NCBI RefSeq assembly: GCF_004122165.1
Contig: NZ_SBKO01000004.1
Coordinates: 124,001-188,000 of the forward strand
Reading direction: 5' to 3'
DNA: 64,000 bases
Source of the DNA: Flavobacterium amnicola
Lineage (GTDB): Bacteria; Bacteroidota; Bacteroidia; Flavobacteriales; Flavobacteriaceae
The stretch's first letter is position 1. Every line of letters starts with the position of its first letter. The notes below the pieces were generated by a model, which worked only from the letters and a program-made list of their open reading frames with translations, had not been told where the DNA came from and did not search any database. The position numbers were made by a program, and so were the translations under genes. Of this stretch, positions 38,954-47,856 are shown piece after piece.

Positions 38954-39598
38954 ATGAAAATCGTAATCCTTTCCCTTTTTTCCATTTTATTTCTGAATTG
39001 TAAAAAAGAAAATACTTCTTATGTAGCAAAAGCTACTTCAAACCAATCAGTTGTACCAATTGAAAAACCTTTTGATTTTTATGATAAACTCTCCAATGCG
39101 GCCATTTCGATTATTGATCCAGAAGTGGTTTACACACCCAATTATATAGGAATAGAATACCCAAACGGAGATGTTCCTTCCAAAACAGGAGTTTGCACGG
39201 ATGTTGTGATTAGAACCTATAGAAAACTTGACATCGATTTACAAAAAGAAGTTCATGAAGACATGAAAGCTAATTTTACACTTTATCCGAATTTAAAAAA
39301 ATGGGGACTAAAAACCACAGACACCAACATCGACCACAGAAGAGTGCCCAATTTGGAAATTTTTTTTGAAAGAAAAGGAAAAAAATTACCCGTTTCACAA
39401 AATCCAGCGGATTATAAAACGGGTGATATTGTCACTTGGATGATCAATGAGAAACTTCCACATATAGGGATTGTAACGCATTTAAAATCGGAAGATGGCA
39501 AACGCAATTTAATTGTGCACAATGTAGGGAACGGACAAGTTTTAGCGGATTGCTTATTCAGTTATACTATTGTAGGACATTTTAGATATGGACAATAA
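38954..39598 (+). CDS. DUF1287 lipoprotein
   Basis: This 214-residue protein has a lipoprotein-like signal (ILSLFSILFLNC, Cys near residue 16). The DUF1287 domain shows TGVCTDVVIRTYRKLDIDLQ, DTNIDHRRVPNLEIFFERKG and YKTGDIVTWMI...PHIGIVTH. The Cys in GVCTDV and the late His suggest an NlpC/P60-like papain fold, as proposed for the family, but no activity is known. It ends base-to-base with the convergent mpl. Confidence 0.88.
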   Translation: MKIVILSLFSILFLNCKKENTSYVAKATSNQSVVPIEKPFDFYDKLSNAAISIIDPEVVYTPNYIGIEYPNGDVPSKTGVCTDVVIRTYRKLDIDLQKEVHEDMKANFTLYPNLKKWGLKTTDTNIDHRRVPNLEIFFERKGKKLPVSQNPADYKTGDIVTWMINEKLPHIGIVTHLKSEDGKRNLIVHNVGNGQVLADCLFSYTIVGHFRYGQ

Positions 39599-40954
39599 TT
39601 ATTGTATAAGTTCTTTAACCTCATCAAAATTCAATCCACCATAATTCCCAGAACTCATCAATAACAAAGCTGAATTGTCCAAATCGGCACTGAATAAAAA
39701 CTGCTTGAATTCAGCCGGATTGGTATAAATTACTAAATCTTTTCGTTTGAAGGATTGTGCAATTTGTTCATAGGTCACTTCTTCCAATTGTTTGATTTTT
39801 ACTGCATCTGGCGAATAAAAAACTACTGCCACATCAGCACTATCCAAAGCACCTTCATACTCTTTCAAGAATTCAGCATTCAAACTACTATAGGTATGCA
39901 ATTCTAAACATGCAACTAATTTTCGGTCAGGATATTGCGATTTAACCGCCTTTGTTGTGGCAGCTACTTTACTCGGCGAATGCGCGAAATCTTTGTAGGC
40001 TACTTTCGATTTACTTTCTGCTATTTTTTCTAGACGTTTGGAAGCGCCTTTAAAACTTGCTATTGCTTCATAAAAATCCGCTTCATCAACACCCATACAT
40101 TGACAAATCCATTTGGCTCCTGCTAAATTATTTAAGTTGTGTGCTCCAAAAACTTCAATCGGCATTGGTCCTTCAGGAGTATCTAATAACGTCACTCCAT
40201 TTTCTACCACATAACTTGGTGTTTGATAAGGAATTTTTCGAATAGGATTTCCAGCACTTTCAGCTACTTCTTTAACCGTTTCATCTTCTTCATTATAAAT
40301 TAAAACACCACCATTGGTAATTTGATTGGTGAAAATTCGAAACTGTTCTACGTAATTATCAAACGTTGGAAACACATTGATATGATCCCAAGCAATTCCC
40401 GAAAGCAAAGCAATATTGGGTTGGTACAAATGGAATTTTGGTCGGCGATCTATAGGAGATGACAAATACTCATCGCCTTCTAAAACGATAAAATCATTTT
40501 TCTCGGTAAGGTGTACCATCGTATCAAAACCTTCTAGTTGGGCGCCCACCATATAATCGACTTCGATGTTGTGATAATGCATGACATGCAAAATCATAGA
40601 AGTTATGGTTGTTTTTCCGTGAGAACCACCGATAACCACACGTGTTTTATTTTTCGATTGTTCGTATAAAAACTCAGGATAAGAATAAATTTTCAGTCCT
40701 AACGCTGTTGCTTTTAACAATTCAGGATTATCGGCTTTGGCGTGCATTCCAAGAATGACCGCTTCAATATCTTGTGTGATTTTTTCAGGAAACCAGCCCA
40801 TTTCAAGAGGAAGTAATCCTTTCTTTTCTAGTCGTGATTTGGAAGGTTCAAAAATAGCATCATCGCTACCGGTAACCTGATATCCTTTATTATGTAATGC
40901 TAATGCTAAATTGTGCATAGCAGCTCCGCCAATGGCTATAAAATGAGTTCTCAT
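39599..40954 (-). CDS. mpl: Mpl-type UDP-N-acetylmuramate:tripeptide ligase
   Basis: This 451-residue Mur ligase has the N-terminal Rossmann start MRTHFIAIGGAAMHNLALAL, the ATP loop VVIGGSHGKTTITSM (residues 107-120), GDEYLSSPIDRRPKFHLY and the C-terminal VAYKDFAHSPSKVAATTKAV. The last two are characteristic of Mpl, which recycles murein tripeptide, rather than MurC. It lies 21 bases after a TPR gene and could share its transcript. Confidence 0.93.
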   Translation of the reverse strand: MRTHFIAIGGAAMHNLALALHNKGYQVTGSDDAIFEPSKSRLEKKGLLPLEMGWFPEKITQDIEAVILGMHAKADNPELLKATALGLKIYSYPEFLYEQSKNKTRVVIGGSHGKTTITSMILHVMHYHNIEVDYMVGAQLEGFDTMVHLTEKNDFIVLEGDEYLSSPIDRRPKFHLYQPNIALLSGIAWDHINVFPTFDNYVEQFRIFTNQITNGGVLIYNEEDETVKEVAESAGNPIRKIPYQTPSYVVENGVTLLDTPEGPMPIEVFGAHNLNNLAGAKWICQCMGVDEADFYEAIASFKGASKRLEKIAESKSKVAYKDFAHSPSKVAATTKAVKSQYPDRKLVACLELHTYSSLNAEFLKEYEGALDSADVAVVFYSPDAVKIKQLEEVTYEQIAQSFKRKDLVIYTNPAEFKQFLFSADLDNSALLLMSSGNYGGLNFDEVKELIQ

Positions 40955-40975
40955 TAAGTGTATTTGTGTATTCGT

Positions 40976-41665
40976 TTATTTGTCAAAATCGGCTTTTAAT
41001 TTAGCCGCCTTTTTCTCATCTTTTATTTTATTCAAATATAAATCATAAAGCTTTTCGAAAGTAGTTTTAGAATGTCCAATTTCATGTGCTTTTTTATAAT
41101 TCATTTCAGCAGCAGCATACCGCTCAAAATACACGTCTATATATCCCTTTGCCAAAAATCCATCTACTTTAGATATGCGCATTAACTCGTTAGCGTATTT
41201 TTGTGATTTTGCTTCGCTTCCACCAATAATTCCGGGTAATTCGATATAAAACATTACCATCGCCCAACGAACACCTATATGTTTGGGATCAAGATTTGCC
41301 GATGTTTCAAATGCTTCTTTCACATCATCAATCATACCCAAAGCTTTGAATTTATTGCTATTTTTTGCTTTGAGCCCTAATGCACCGCCATATTTGTACC
41401 AATAATCGGCGTTATTAGGAAACACCGTTTTGAGCTTGTAACCACATCTTACAGCTTCATCCCAGTTTTTGGTATAAACAGAAACTTCCCCTAATTTATC
41501 TATTGCCTCGTAATTCTTAGGATTTTGCCTAATTACTTCTTCAAAAAATGGTTTTGCTTGTACGTACTTTTTTTGCTCAAAAAATTGCATTCCTTTTTCA
41601 AAATTGGATTGCGACCACAAATTCAGTGATGTAAAAAGAAATAAGAATACTATTGGCTTCATCAT
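40976..41665 (-). CDS. Exported TPR-repeat protein
   Basis: This 229-residue protein has a signal peptide (KPIVFLFLFTSLNLWSQ). It contains tetratricopeptide-like helices, for example FEKGMQFFEQKKYVQAKPFF and VIRQNPKNYEAIDKLGEVSV, and a later AAEMNYKKAHEIGHSKTTFE. It is likely a periplasmic adaptor. It overlaps the preceding 741-residue gene by 4 bases, so they are coupled. Function unknown. Confidence 0.85.
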   Translation of the reverse strand: MMKPIVFLFLFTSLNLWSQSNFEKGMQFFEQKKYVQAKPFFEEVIRQNPKNYEAIDKLGEVSVYTKNWDEAVRCGYKLKTVFPNNADYWYKYGGALGLKAKNSNKFKALGMIDDVKEAFETSANLDPKHIGVRWAMVMFYIELPGIIGGSEAKSQKYANELMRISKVDGFLAKGYIDVYFERYAAAEMNYKKAHEIGHSKTTFEKLYDLYLNKIKDEKKAAKLKADFDK

Positions 41666-43887
41666 TTTTGAACTATATTTCTAAAATATCCACATTCGTT
41701 TATGACTTCCTGATAATACTTTGTTTTTGAATATTGCTTCAATTTTTTAAATCCATCAAACACAACATAATCAACTTCCCATGGAATGTATACTGGAGTT
41801 AAATAAAACGTATTGCGTTCTATTTTGGTTAATAAATAGATTGCTTTTGCTTTTTGCTCATCATTTTTTGCCAATAATAATGCTTTTGAATAATATTTTT
41901 CTGTTTCAGCATTGCTCATCAATACATTTTTATAGGTATCATTTAGATAATTTGTATTGTATTGATTAATAATGTTATTGTCATAAAAAAGTCGAGCGTT
42001 TCCATAATACGACAGGTTATAAAAAGCATTTCCTAACAAAATATTTTCTATGTAAGTATCGCCATTTTTGGCGGTAATTTCTTGCAATTCTTTTACTTTT
42101 TGCAAAAAAGACAATTTTGTATATTTTGTTTTTTGAAAAGCGACATGATCGCAGTCATTACAATCTTTAATATTGCCGTTAAAAGGATTTCCTAATAATT
42201 CAACGTTTGCAAATGAAGATTTTTGAATTTCAGCAATTGCCTGAGAGATCTGATTATTGTAGGCATATTTAATTGCTTTGAATTCATAAATATCATCTAT
42301 TCTAATATTATATAAAGAATTAGCAAAGGTATGCCAATCCGAATATTTATTAGTATTTAAATGCGTTATCATTTTTTCGGTTCTTACAGGATTTAAATAA
42401 TAATCGGCATCACGCAAGAACAGTTCGGCCATAACTTCATTTCCTTGTTTTTTATACAAACTGGAAACATAGTTTCTGCTCCAATTAATGAGGAATTGTG
42501 TTCGAAGTTTATCGGAACTATTTTCTTTTTCGAAAACAAAAAGCCACTTTAAATTTGGCAAGAGTTGTATCTCGGCAGCTTGATCTATTTTTTTTACCGA
42601 AGCGATGGTATTAAAAATCTCAAACAATTTCAATTGTTCTTGTGCTAATTTTGTATTCGGAATCGTTTTTTTCGCTTCAGAAAAATAATGTGTAGCTTTA
42701 GCATTATTTGCTTTGATAATTTCAAAATAACCGGCAGCTATATTCCAAATGTGAGGCGAATTGCTTTTTTTCTCATTGGCAATTTTAGTTACAACTTGGT
42801 ACAACTTTGAATGCAAACTATCATTCGCTATTTTAGCTTTACTTCCATACTCTGCGTACTTCCATTCCGTTGTGTTCATTTTGTTCTCGGCGATATTTAA
42901 AGCACGAGTCAGCAAATAATCCAAATGTTTGTTTTTGGGATCCAAAGTATATACTTGTTGAATAGCTTCCACCTCGTCACCATAATATCCATATAAAGCC
43001 CACAATGCCGCTTTTTGAGAATTGGTATTGGCAATAGCTAATGCTTGTTGAAAATCTTTGTTTTCTTGCGGATGAAAACTATAGGTGGCAACCGTTCTCA
43101 GTTTTGGACAATTATCAAAAACTACGCTGTACATAAAATTAGAACGTGCATACTCTTTATTTTTATACAAAACTCCTGCTATATAAGAAAGTCCTCTATA
43201 ATACAATTCATTTCGTTCAACTTTAGCTTGGGTTTTATTAAAAAAAGTAATCGCTTCATTTCTGTTTTGAGAATAGAAATAAGACTTCATGGTAAGAAAC
43301 CAATATCTGTTTTTTAAGAAGGGATCATTCGATAAATTATAAATGTCTTCGACTTTTTTTGCTTGTCCAACCGACATATACTGCATTGGATCTAAACTAT
43401 CTGTATTATAATTCCAGGAAGCTACATTATTGGAATAGGTCTCTAAAGATTTGGCAAGATTCATAAAAGCGAAAAACTGTTTTAGTTTCGCATCTTTTAA
43501 ATCGAATTTTTGGGCTAATTTATTATTTTCTTTTTTAAGTATTGCTTTACTAATTTTTGACAATTCTACATTCGAAGAATCGGATAAAACATAATAATTA
43601 AGTTGTTCTTCCGATAATTTTTTACCTAAATACTTTTTCCAATCAGCGATAATCGATTCTTTAAACCTGTTAGAATGTGCATTATCATACCAATCTTCCC
43701 CATAAAACATATTAATGCTATAAAAAAGTTGCTCATATGATTTATCTTGAACATAGGCTTCAGGTGCAAAACTTGAATTGCTTTCAAACCAATCCCAATC
43801 GCCTCCAGCACAAATGGAAACATAAGAAGTGATTCCTATAAGTACTGTACTAAAAAAAACAAATAATGGTCTAAAAAACGAACTCAT
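41662..43887 (-). CDS. Large exported solenoid-like protein of unknown function
   Basis: This 741-residue protein has an N-terminal signal or anchor (LFVFFSTVLIGITSYVSI) followed by CAGGDWDWFESNSSFAPEAY. The rest is largely helical, with TPR-like stretches such as ALWALYGYYGDEVEAIQQVY and YFSEAKKTIPNTKLAQEQLK. A short CNDCD motif lies at about residue 580. I recognise no catalytic family. It overlaps the upstream lipoprotein gene by 17 bases and the downstream TPR gene by 4. Confidence 0.82.
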   Translation of the reverse strand: MSSFFRPLFVFFSTVLIGITSYVSICAGGDWDWFESNSSFAPEAYVQDKSYEQLFYSINMFYGEDWYDNAHSNRFKESIIADWKKYLGKKLSEEQLNYYVLSDSSNVELSKISKAILKKENNKLAQKFDLKDAKLKQFFAFMNLAKSLETYSNNVASWNYNTDSLDPMQYMSVGQAKKVEDIYNLSNDPFLKNRYWFLTMKSYFYSQNRNEAITFFNKTQAKVERNELYYRGLSYIAGVLYKNKEYARSNFMYSVVFDNCPKLRTVATYSFHPQENKDFQQALAIANTNSQKAALWALYGYYGDEVEAIQQVYTLDPKNKHLDYLLTRALNIAENKMNTTEWKYAEYGSKAKIANDSLHSKLYQVVTKIANEKKSNSPHIWNIAAGYFEIIKANNAKATHYFSEAKKTIPNTKLAQEQLKLFEIFNTIASVKKIDQAAEIQLLPNLKWLFVFEKENSSDKLRTQFLINWSRNYVSSLYKKQGNEVMAELFLRDADYYLNPVRTEKMITHLNTNKYSDWHTFANSLYNIRIDDIYEFKAIKYAYNNQISQAIAEIQKSSFANVELLGNPFNGNIKDCNDCDHVAFQKTKYTKLSFLQKVKELQEITAKNGDTYIENILLGNAFYNLSYYGNARLFYDNNIINQYNTNYLNDTYKNVLMSNAETEKYYSKALLLAKNDEQKAKAIYLLTKIERNTFYLTPVYIPWEVDYVVFDGFKKLKQYSKTKYYQEVINECGYFRNIVQK

Positions 43888-44845
43888 TTTGATATTTTTT
43901 TAAATTATTTTCATCTAAATCGTAGTAGATGATTTCTTGAGGCTCTTTATCCATATAATCATATAGTAAAGCCTTTATTTCTTGTAAATTACTTTCTGTA
44001 ATTTCTTCCAAATGCAATTTATCTCCTTTCTTAAAGAAAAACCCTTTGAAGAGACCATTTTCTTTTACTGAAATAGTATTGTTTTTCACTTCAAAAGTAG
44101 GATTATTTCTAAAATCATCCCTACTCGTTTTCGAAATTAAATTCACAATTTGATCATTTCTACTATGCACCATCCAAGAAAAAATGGGTAATGCTACTTT
44201 TAGTTGTAATGGATAGTTTTTTAATGCTGGTAAATATTGCAATGCAACCTTTTTATCATAAATAGAATTGGCACCATTGGCGCTTAATTTTCCCATATTA
44301 TAAAACATTAAAACACCATAATCAACGGGTGGCACTTTGGTTTGATTAAAATACTTTATTTGATGTAAACGTATGGTTGCCGAAATTGTTTTAGTCCATT
44401 TCTCTTTTAACGATTTCAAAAAAGTCAAATAACGATCTCTACTTGCTAAAGACCAATCGCAATCAATTTGGATTTCACTAGTTTGAATAGTATTCACTTG
44501 ATTAATTTGATTTATTAATCCAATAATTTTCGTGGCCAAATCAACTTCGTTTAGCTTTTGGGAGAGAAAAACTTCATTTTTAATAAATATTACAGGAATT
44601 ATAGTCTGATCAATTTTTTTTTCTTTGAAGAAAATTGGAGCCAAAGGCATTGGGATTCCGTTTTTAAGACCCACATCAAAATAGCGAACATAAAGTTTTG
44701 TGACCTTATTTTGATTCATTACATTTTTTTCTGTTTTAGAGAGCTGAAAAATTGTTTTCCAATAATAAAAAGATACCGATTGAGGTTCTTTTTTTGCACA
44801 AGAAAGAAGGAAGAAAAAAACAGATAGTAGAAGAAATCGTTTCAT
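43871..44845 (-). CDS. Lipoprotein of unknown function, possibly TIM-barrel-like
   Basis: This 324-residue protein has a lipoprotein signal (RFLLLSVFFFLLSC, Cys16). The body contains phrases reminiscent of glycosidase-like TIM barrels: KLYVRYFDVGLKNGIPMPLA, EIQIDCDWSLASRDRYLTFL, DYGVLMFYNMGKLS and LPIFSWMV. No catalytic pair can be assigned with confidence. It is the first gene of a three-gene overlapping operon. Confidence 0.8.
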   Translation of the reverse strand: MKRFLLLSVFFFLLSCAKKEPQSVSFYYWKTIFQLSKTEKNVMNQNKVTKLYVRYFDVGLKNGIPMPLAPIFFKEKKIDQTIIPVIFIKNEVFLSQKLNEVDLATKIIGLINQINQVNTIQTSEIQIDCDWSLASRDRYLTFLKSLKEKWTKTISATIRLHQIKYFNQTKVPPVDYGVLMFYNMGKLSANGANSIYDKKVALQYLPALKNYPLQLKVALPIFSWMVHSRNDQIVNLISKTSRDDFRNNPTFEVKNNTISVKENGLFKGFFFKKGDKLHLEEITESNLQEIKALLYDYMDKEPQEIIYYDLDENNLKKYQNEFVF

Positions 44846-44869
44846 TTTTGATAATAGGAAAGTAAAGAT

Positions 44870-44903
44870 ATAAAAAAACCGAACTCAAATAGAGTTCGGT
44901 TTA
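44870..44903 (-). terminator. Intrinsic terminator after the S46 peptidase gene
   Basis: AAACCGAACTC and GAGTTCGGTTT form an 11-bp stem followed by a T run on the minus strand, between the peptidase stop (44958) and the next minus-strand gene start (44845). Confidence 0.88.
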
Positions 44904-44923
44904 GTTTAGATTGCTTCGCTATC

Positions 44924-44946
44924 GCTTCGACAAGCTCAGGGTGACA
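44924..44946. repeat. Short dispersed repeat, copy 1
   Basis: The word GCTTCGACAAGCTCAGGGTG(ACA) lies between the peptidase stop and its terminator. A copy with two differences occurs at 50245-50267. I recall close variants as frequent in Bacteroidetes intergenic DNA. Confidence 0.65.
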
Positions 44947-44957
44947 GCTCGCAATAA

Positions 44958-47108
44958 CTATTTCACTAATGTCATTTCATCAACAATGTGTTTTGCTCCT
45001 GAGAAATTCTCAATTACCCATAACACATAACGAATATCAACATTGATGGTTCTTTGTAAGTTTTTATCAAAGATTACGTCACCCGCCATAGCTTCGATGT
45101 TTCCGTCGAAAGCCAAACCGATTAACTCCCCTTTTCCATTTAAAACTGGAGAACCTGAGTTACCACCAGTAATATCATTGTCAGTTAAGAAATTTACGTG
45201 TAAAGAACCGTCTTTATCTGCATAACGACCAAAATCTTTATTCTTGTTCATTTCTAACAAACGTGCTGGTAAATCAAATTCTTGATCTCCTTTTTTGTAT
45301 TTTTTAACTTGACCAGTTAAAGTAGTATAGTTGTTAATTGTAGCATCATTTCTTTTATCTGCTGGCAATGAACGTACTTTACCGTATGTTAAACGCAATG
45401 TTGAGTTAGCATCTGGATATTTGATTTCTCCAATTTTAGATTCTCTCAATCCTTCTACTAATTTACGGTATGCTGCACCAAAATCATTTTGCGCTTTTGC
45501 AATCGCATCTGATTTTGAGCTAAAATGAGTAGTCATATCATTAGATAATGCTACCAATGGATCATTCGCTAATAAACCTTCACTTGGTAAATCTAAGAAT
45601 GCTTTGATTCTATCTTTTGATGTTACAATACTTAAATCGAAAGCAGCATTTACATATTTAGAAAAATCACCGTTGTTTTCTTTTCCGATTTTTTCAACCA
45701 TCGGAGCGATAGCATATCCTGTAGATTTAGTTGAGTACAATTTTAATTGTGCGGCAAGGATGTCTTTTTCAGCAGGAATATGTGCTTCTTTGAATAATTC
45801 GTCAGCCATTTCTAAAATAGCAGGAGCCAATTGAGCACGTTTTGCAGCATCTGCTTTTGCATACGTTTCTAATTGTTTTCCTAAAGTTCTTCCGATAGTT
45901 CCAAAAGTGGTTGTTCTGAACAACTGTTGTAAATAATTATCGTGACGTGATTTTTCGTTCGTTAACTTATAGTAGTTATTGATTGTTTCAACCACATTTC
46001 CGTATTTCGCTTTGTTTGCAGCCGAATTAGCCCATTTGTTAAATTTAGCTTCTTGCGCTGCTTTAGATTTAGCGGTTTGGAATTTTGATAAAGCATCAAT
46101 CATTCCTTGACGGTTTTTCCAGTAGTTTGCTGTTGAAGCAAATTTTGAAGCATATACCAAGTTCAAAGCATCACTTTGATTCATGTATTTCTTCATGTTG
46201 TCCATACCTGTTTTAGCACCTTCTACCCAAGCAGGGTAAGCAAACTTAACGTTTTGCTCAATTCCGCCTGCTGGCATCCAACGATTCGTACGACCAGGAT
46301 ACCCTAAAATCATCGCGAAATCATTTTCTTTAACTCCTTTTAAGTTAACAGGTAAGTGGTGTTTTGGTTGTAACGGAACGTTACTTGTAGAGTATTCTGC
46401 TGGATTACCGTTAGCATCTGCATACACACGGAACATAGAGAAATCGGCAGTGTGACGTGGCCATTCCCAGTTGTCAGTATCCCCTCCAAATTTACCTAAG
46501 CTTTCTGGTGGTGTACCTACTAAACGAACGTCTTTATAATCTTGGTATACGAAATAGTAATATTCGTTTCCTTGGAAGAATGAACGTACCGAAACGGTAT
46601 ATTTTCCTCCTTCGTTGTTTTCTTTTTCAATTTTTGCAATTTCAGCATTGATCGCTTTTTCGCGCTCTGCTTCTGTCATTGTAGCATTTACAACTCCTAA
46701 AATTCTTTTAGAACAGTCGTCCATACGAACGAAGAAACGGACAAATAAGCTTGAAGGTTTAATTTCTTCTGCTCTTGTTTTTGCCCAAAATCCATTTTTT
46801 AAGTGATTTTTTTCAGCTGTAGATTGTTCTGCAATTGCATCGTATCCACAGTGGTGGTTTGTTAATACTAAACCATCTTTAGAAATTAATTCTGCTGTAC
46901 ATCCACCATTAAACTGAACAATAGCATCTTTTAAACTGTGATTGTTGATACTGTAAATTTCTTGAGCTGTAAGTTGTAAGCCCATTTTTTGCATATCTCT
47001 GTGATTTAAACGTTCGATGAACATTAAAAACCACATTCCCTCATCTGCTTTTACGCTTGATGGTACAAGTGTAATTGCTGCGATTAGAGATAAAAGTAAT
47101 TTTTTCAT
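44958..47108 (-). CDS. S46 family dipeptidyl-peptidase, DPP7-like
   Basis: This 716-residue protein has a signal peptide (LLLSLIAAITLVPSSVKA). The chymotrypsin-like fold shows the catalytic His in GLVLTNHHCGYDA (residue 85 or 86) and Ser651 in TGGNSGSPVLNGKG. Eighteen residues after the Ser lies Gly669 (FDGN). In this family a Gly there marks DPP7-type (hydrophobic/aliphatic) and an Arg DPP11-type (acidic) specificity. It probably releases dipeptides in the periplasm. It is monocistronic. Confidence 0.93.
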   Translation of the reverse strand: MKKLLLSLIAAITLVPSSVKADEGMWFLMFIERLNHRDMQKMGLQLTAQEIYSINNHSLKDAIVQFNGGCTAELISKDGLVLTNHHCGYDAIAEQSTAEKNHLKNGFWAKTRAEEIKPSSLFVRFFVRMDDCSKRILGVVNATMTEAEREKAINAEIAKIEKENNEGGKYTVSVRSFFQGNEYYYFVYQDYKDVRLVGTPPESLGKFGGDTDNWEWPRHTADFSMFRVYADANGNPAEYSTSNVPLQPKHHLPVNLKGVKENDFAMILGYPGRTNRWMPAGGIEQNVKFAYPAWVEGAKTGMDNMKKYMNQSDALNLVYASKFASTANYWKNRQGMIDALSKFQTAKSKAAQEAKFNKWANSAANKAKYGNVVETINNYYKLTNEKSRHDNYLQQLFRTTTFGTIGRTLGKQLETYAKADAAKRAQLAPAILEMADELFKEAHIPAEKDILAAQLKLYSTKSTGYAIAPMVEKIGKENNGDFSKYVNAAFDLSIVTSKDRIKAFLDLPSEGLLANDPLVALSNDMTTHFSSKSDAIAKAQNDFGAAYRKLVEGLRESKIGEIKYPDANSTLRLTYGKVRSLPADKRNDATINNYTTLTGQVKKYKKGDQEFDLPARLLEMNKNKDFGRYADKDGSLHVNFLTDNDITGGNSGSPVLNGKGELIGLAFDGNIEAMAGDVIFDKNLQRTINVDIRYVLWVIENFSGAKHIVDEMTLVK

Positions 47109-47289
47109 AATAAAATATTTTTTTAGTGGTGCGAATATACTCTATTTCAATTTTATCAAAAAATTTAATAAATAGAAAATGAATTTCATTAAGAAAATTT
47201 TAACCTTTAGATAAACAGCTATATTTCAATTATTTATTTATTTAAATATTATTTTTTATCTGCTTAAAGAACCTTGGCACTTAATTTGC

Positions 47290-47297
47290 TAAATTTG
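47290..47297 (+). promoter_or_regulatory. Candidate -7 promoter box of the Kbp-like gene
   Basis: TAAATTTG fits TAnnTTTG, 29 bases before the ATG at 47327. The only nearby TTG is 13 bases upstream, too close for a standard -33 element. Confidence 0.35.
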
Positions 47298-47326
47298 AGT
47301 GAATAACAAATTAAATTATAAAAATT

Positions 47327-47791
47327 ATGGGATTATTTTCTTTTATTAAAGGAGCTGGAAAAAAATTATTCGGTGCCAAAGAAGAAGCTGCACCTGCAGA
47401 AGAAAAAGCACAATTAAAAGCAAGTGCTTTATTGGGTCATGTTCAAGCCTTGGGGTTGCCTTTCAACTCTTTAAAAGTGGCCGTTAAAGAAGACGGTTTG
47501 GTTGTAGTAACTGGAGAAGTTGACCAACAAGCCGATTCTGAAAAAATTGTATTGGCATTGGGTAATGTTGAAGGTGTTGAAACGGTTGACAATCAAATGA
47601 CAGTGGCTATTCCTGCTCCAGAAGCAAGATACCACACGGTTGTGGAAGGCGATTGGTTGTCTAAAATTGCCAAAGAATATTATGGAGATGCCATGAAATA
47701 TGAAGTGATTTTTGAAGCAAACAAGCCAATGTTACAAGATCCAGACGAAATTTATCCAGGTCAAGTATTACGAATTCCAAACTTAGACTAA
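47327..47791 (+). CDS. BON-LysM protein, Kbp/YgaU-like
   Basis: This 154-residue protein has a BON domain (LKVAVKEDGLVVVTGEVDQQ; GNVEGVETVDNQM) followed by a LysM domain (YHTVVEGDWLSKIAKEYYGD; EIYPGQVLRIP). This is the architecture of E. coli Kbp (YgaU), a cytoplasmic potassium-binding protein. No signal peptide is present; the N-terminus is a short Ala/Lys/Glu-rich stretch. It is monocistronic, with a clear terminator. Confidence 0.93.
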   Translation: MGLFSFIKGAGKKLFGAKEEAAPAEEKAQLKASALLGHVQALGLPFNSLKVAVKEDGLVVVTGEVDQQADSEKIVLALGNVEGVETVDNQMTVAIPAPEARYHTVVEGDWLSKIAKEYYGDAMKYEVIFEANKPMLQDPDEIYPGQVLRIPNLD

Positions 47792-47802
47792 AAAATAAAT
47801 TC

Positions 47803-47837
47803 AAAAAAAATCCCATTCAAATGAATGGGATTTTTTT
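47803..47837. terminator. Bidirectional intrinsic terminator
   Basis: AAAATCCCATTC and GAATGGGATTTT pair around an AAAT loop with A and T runs on both sides. It lies between the convergent Kbp-like and M43 protease genes. Confidence 0.9.
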
Positions 47838-47856
47838 GCTTTCTAATTTTTGAAAA

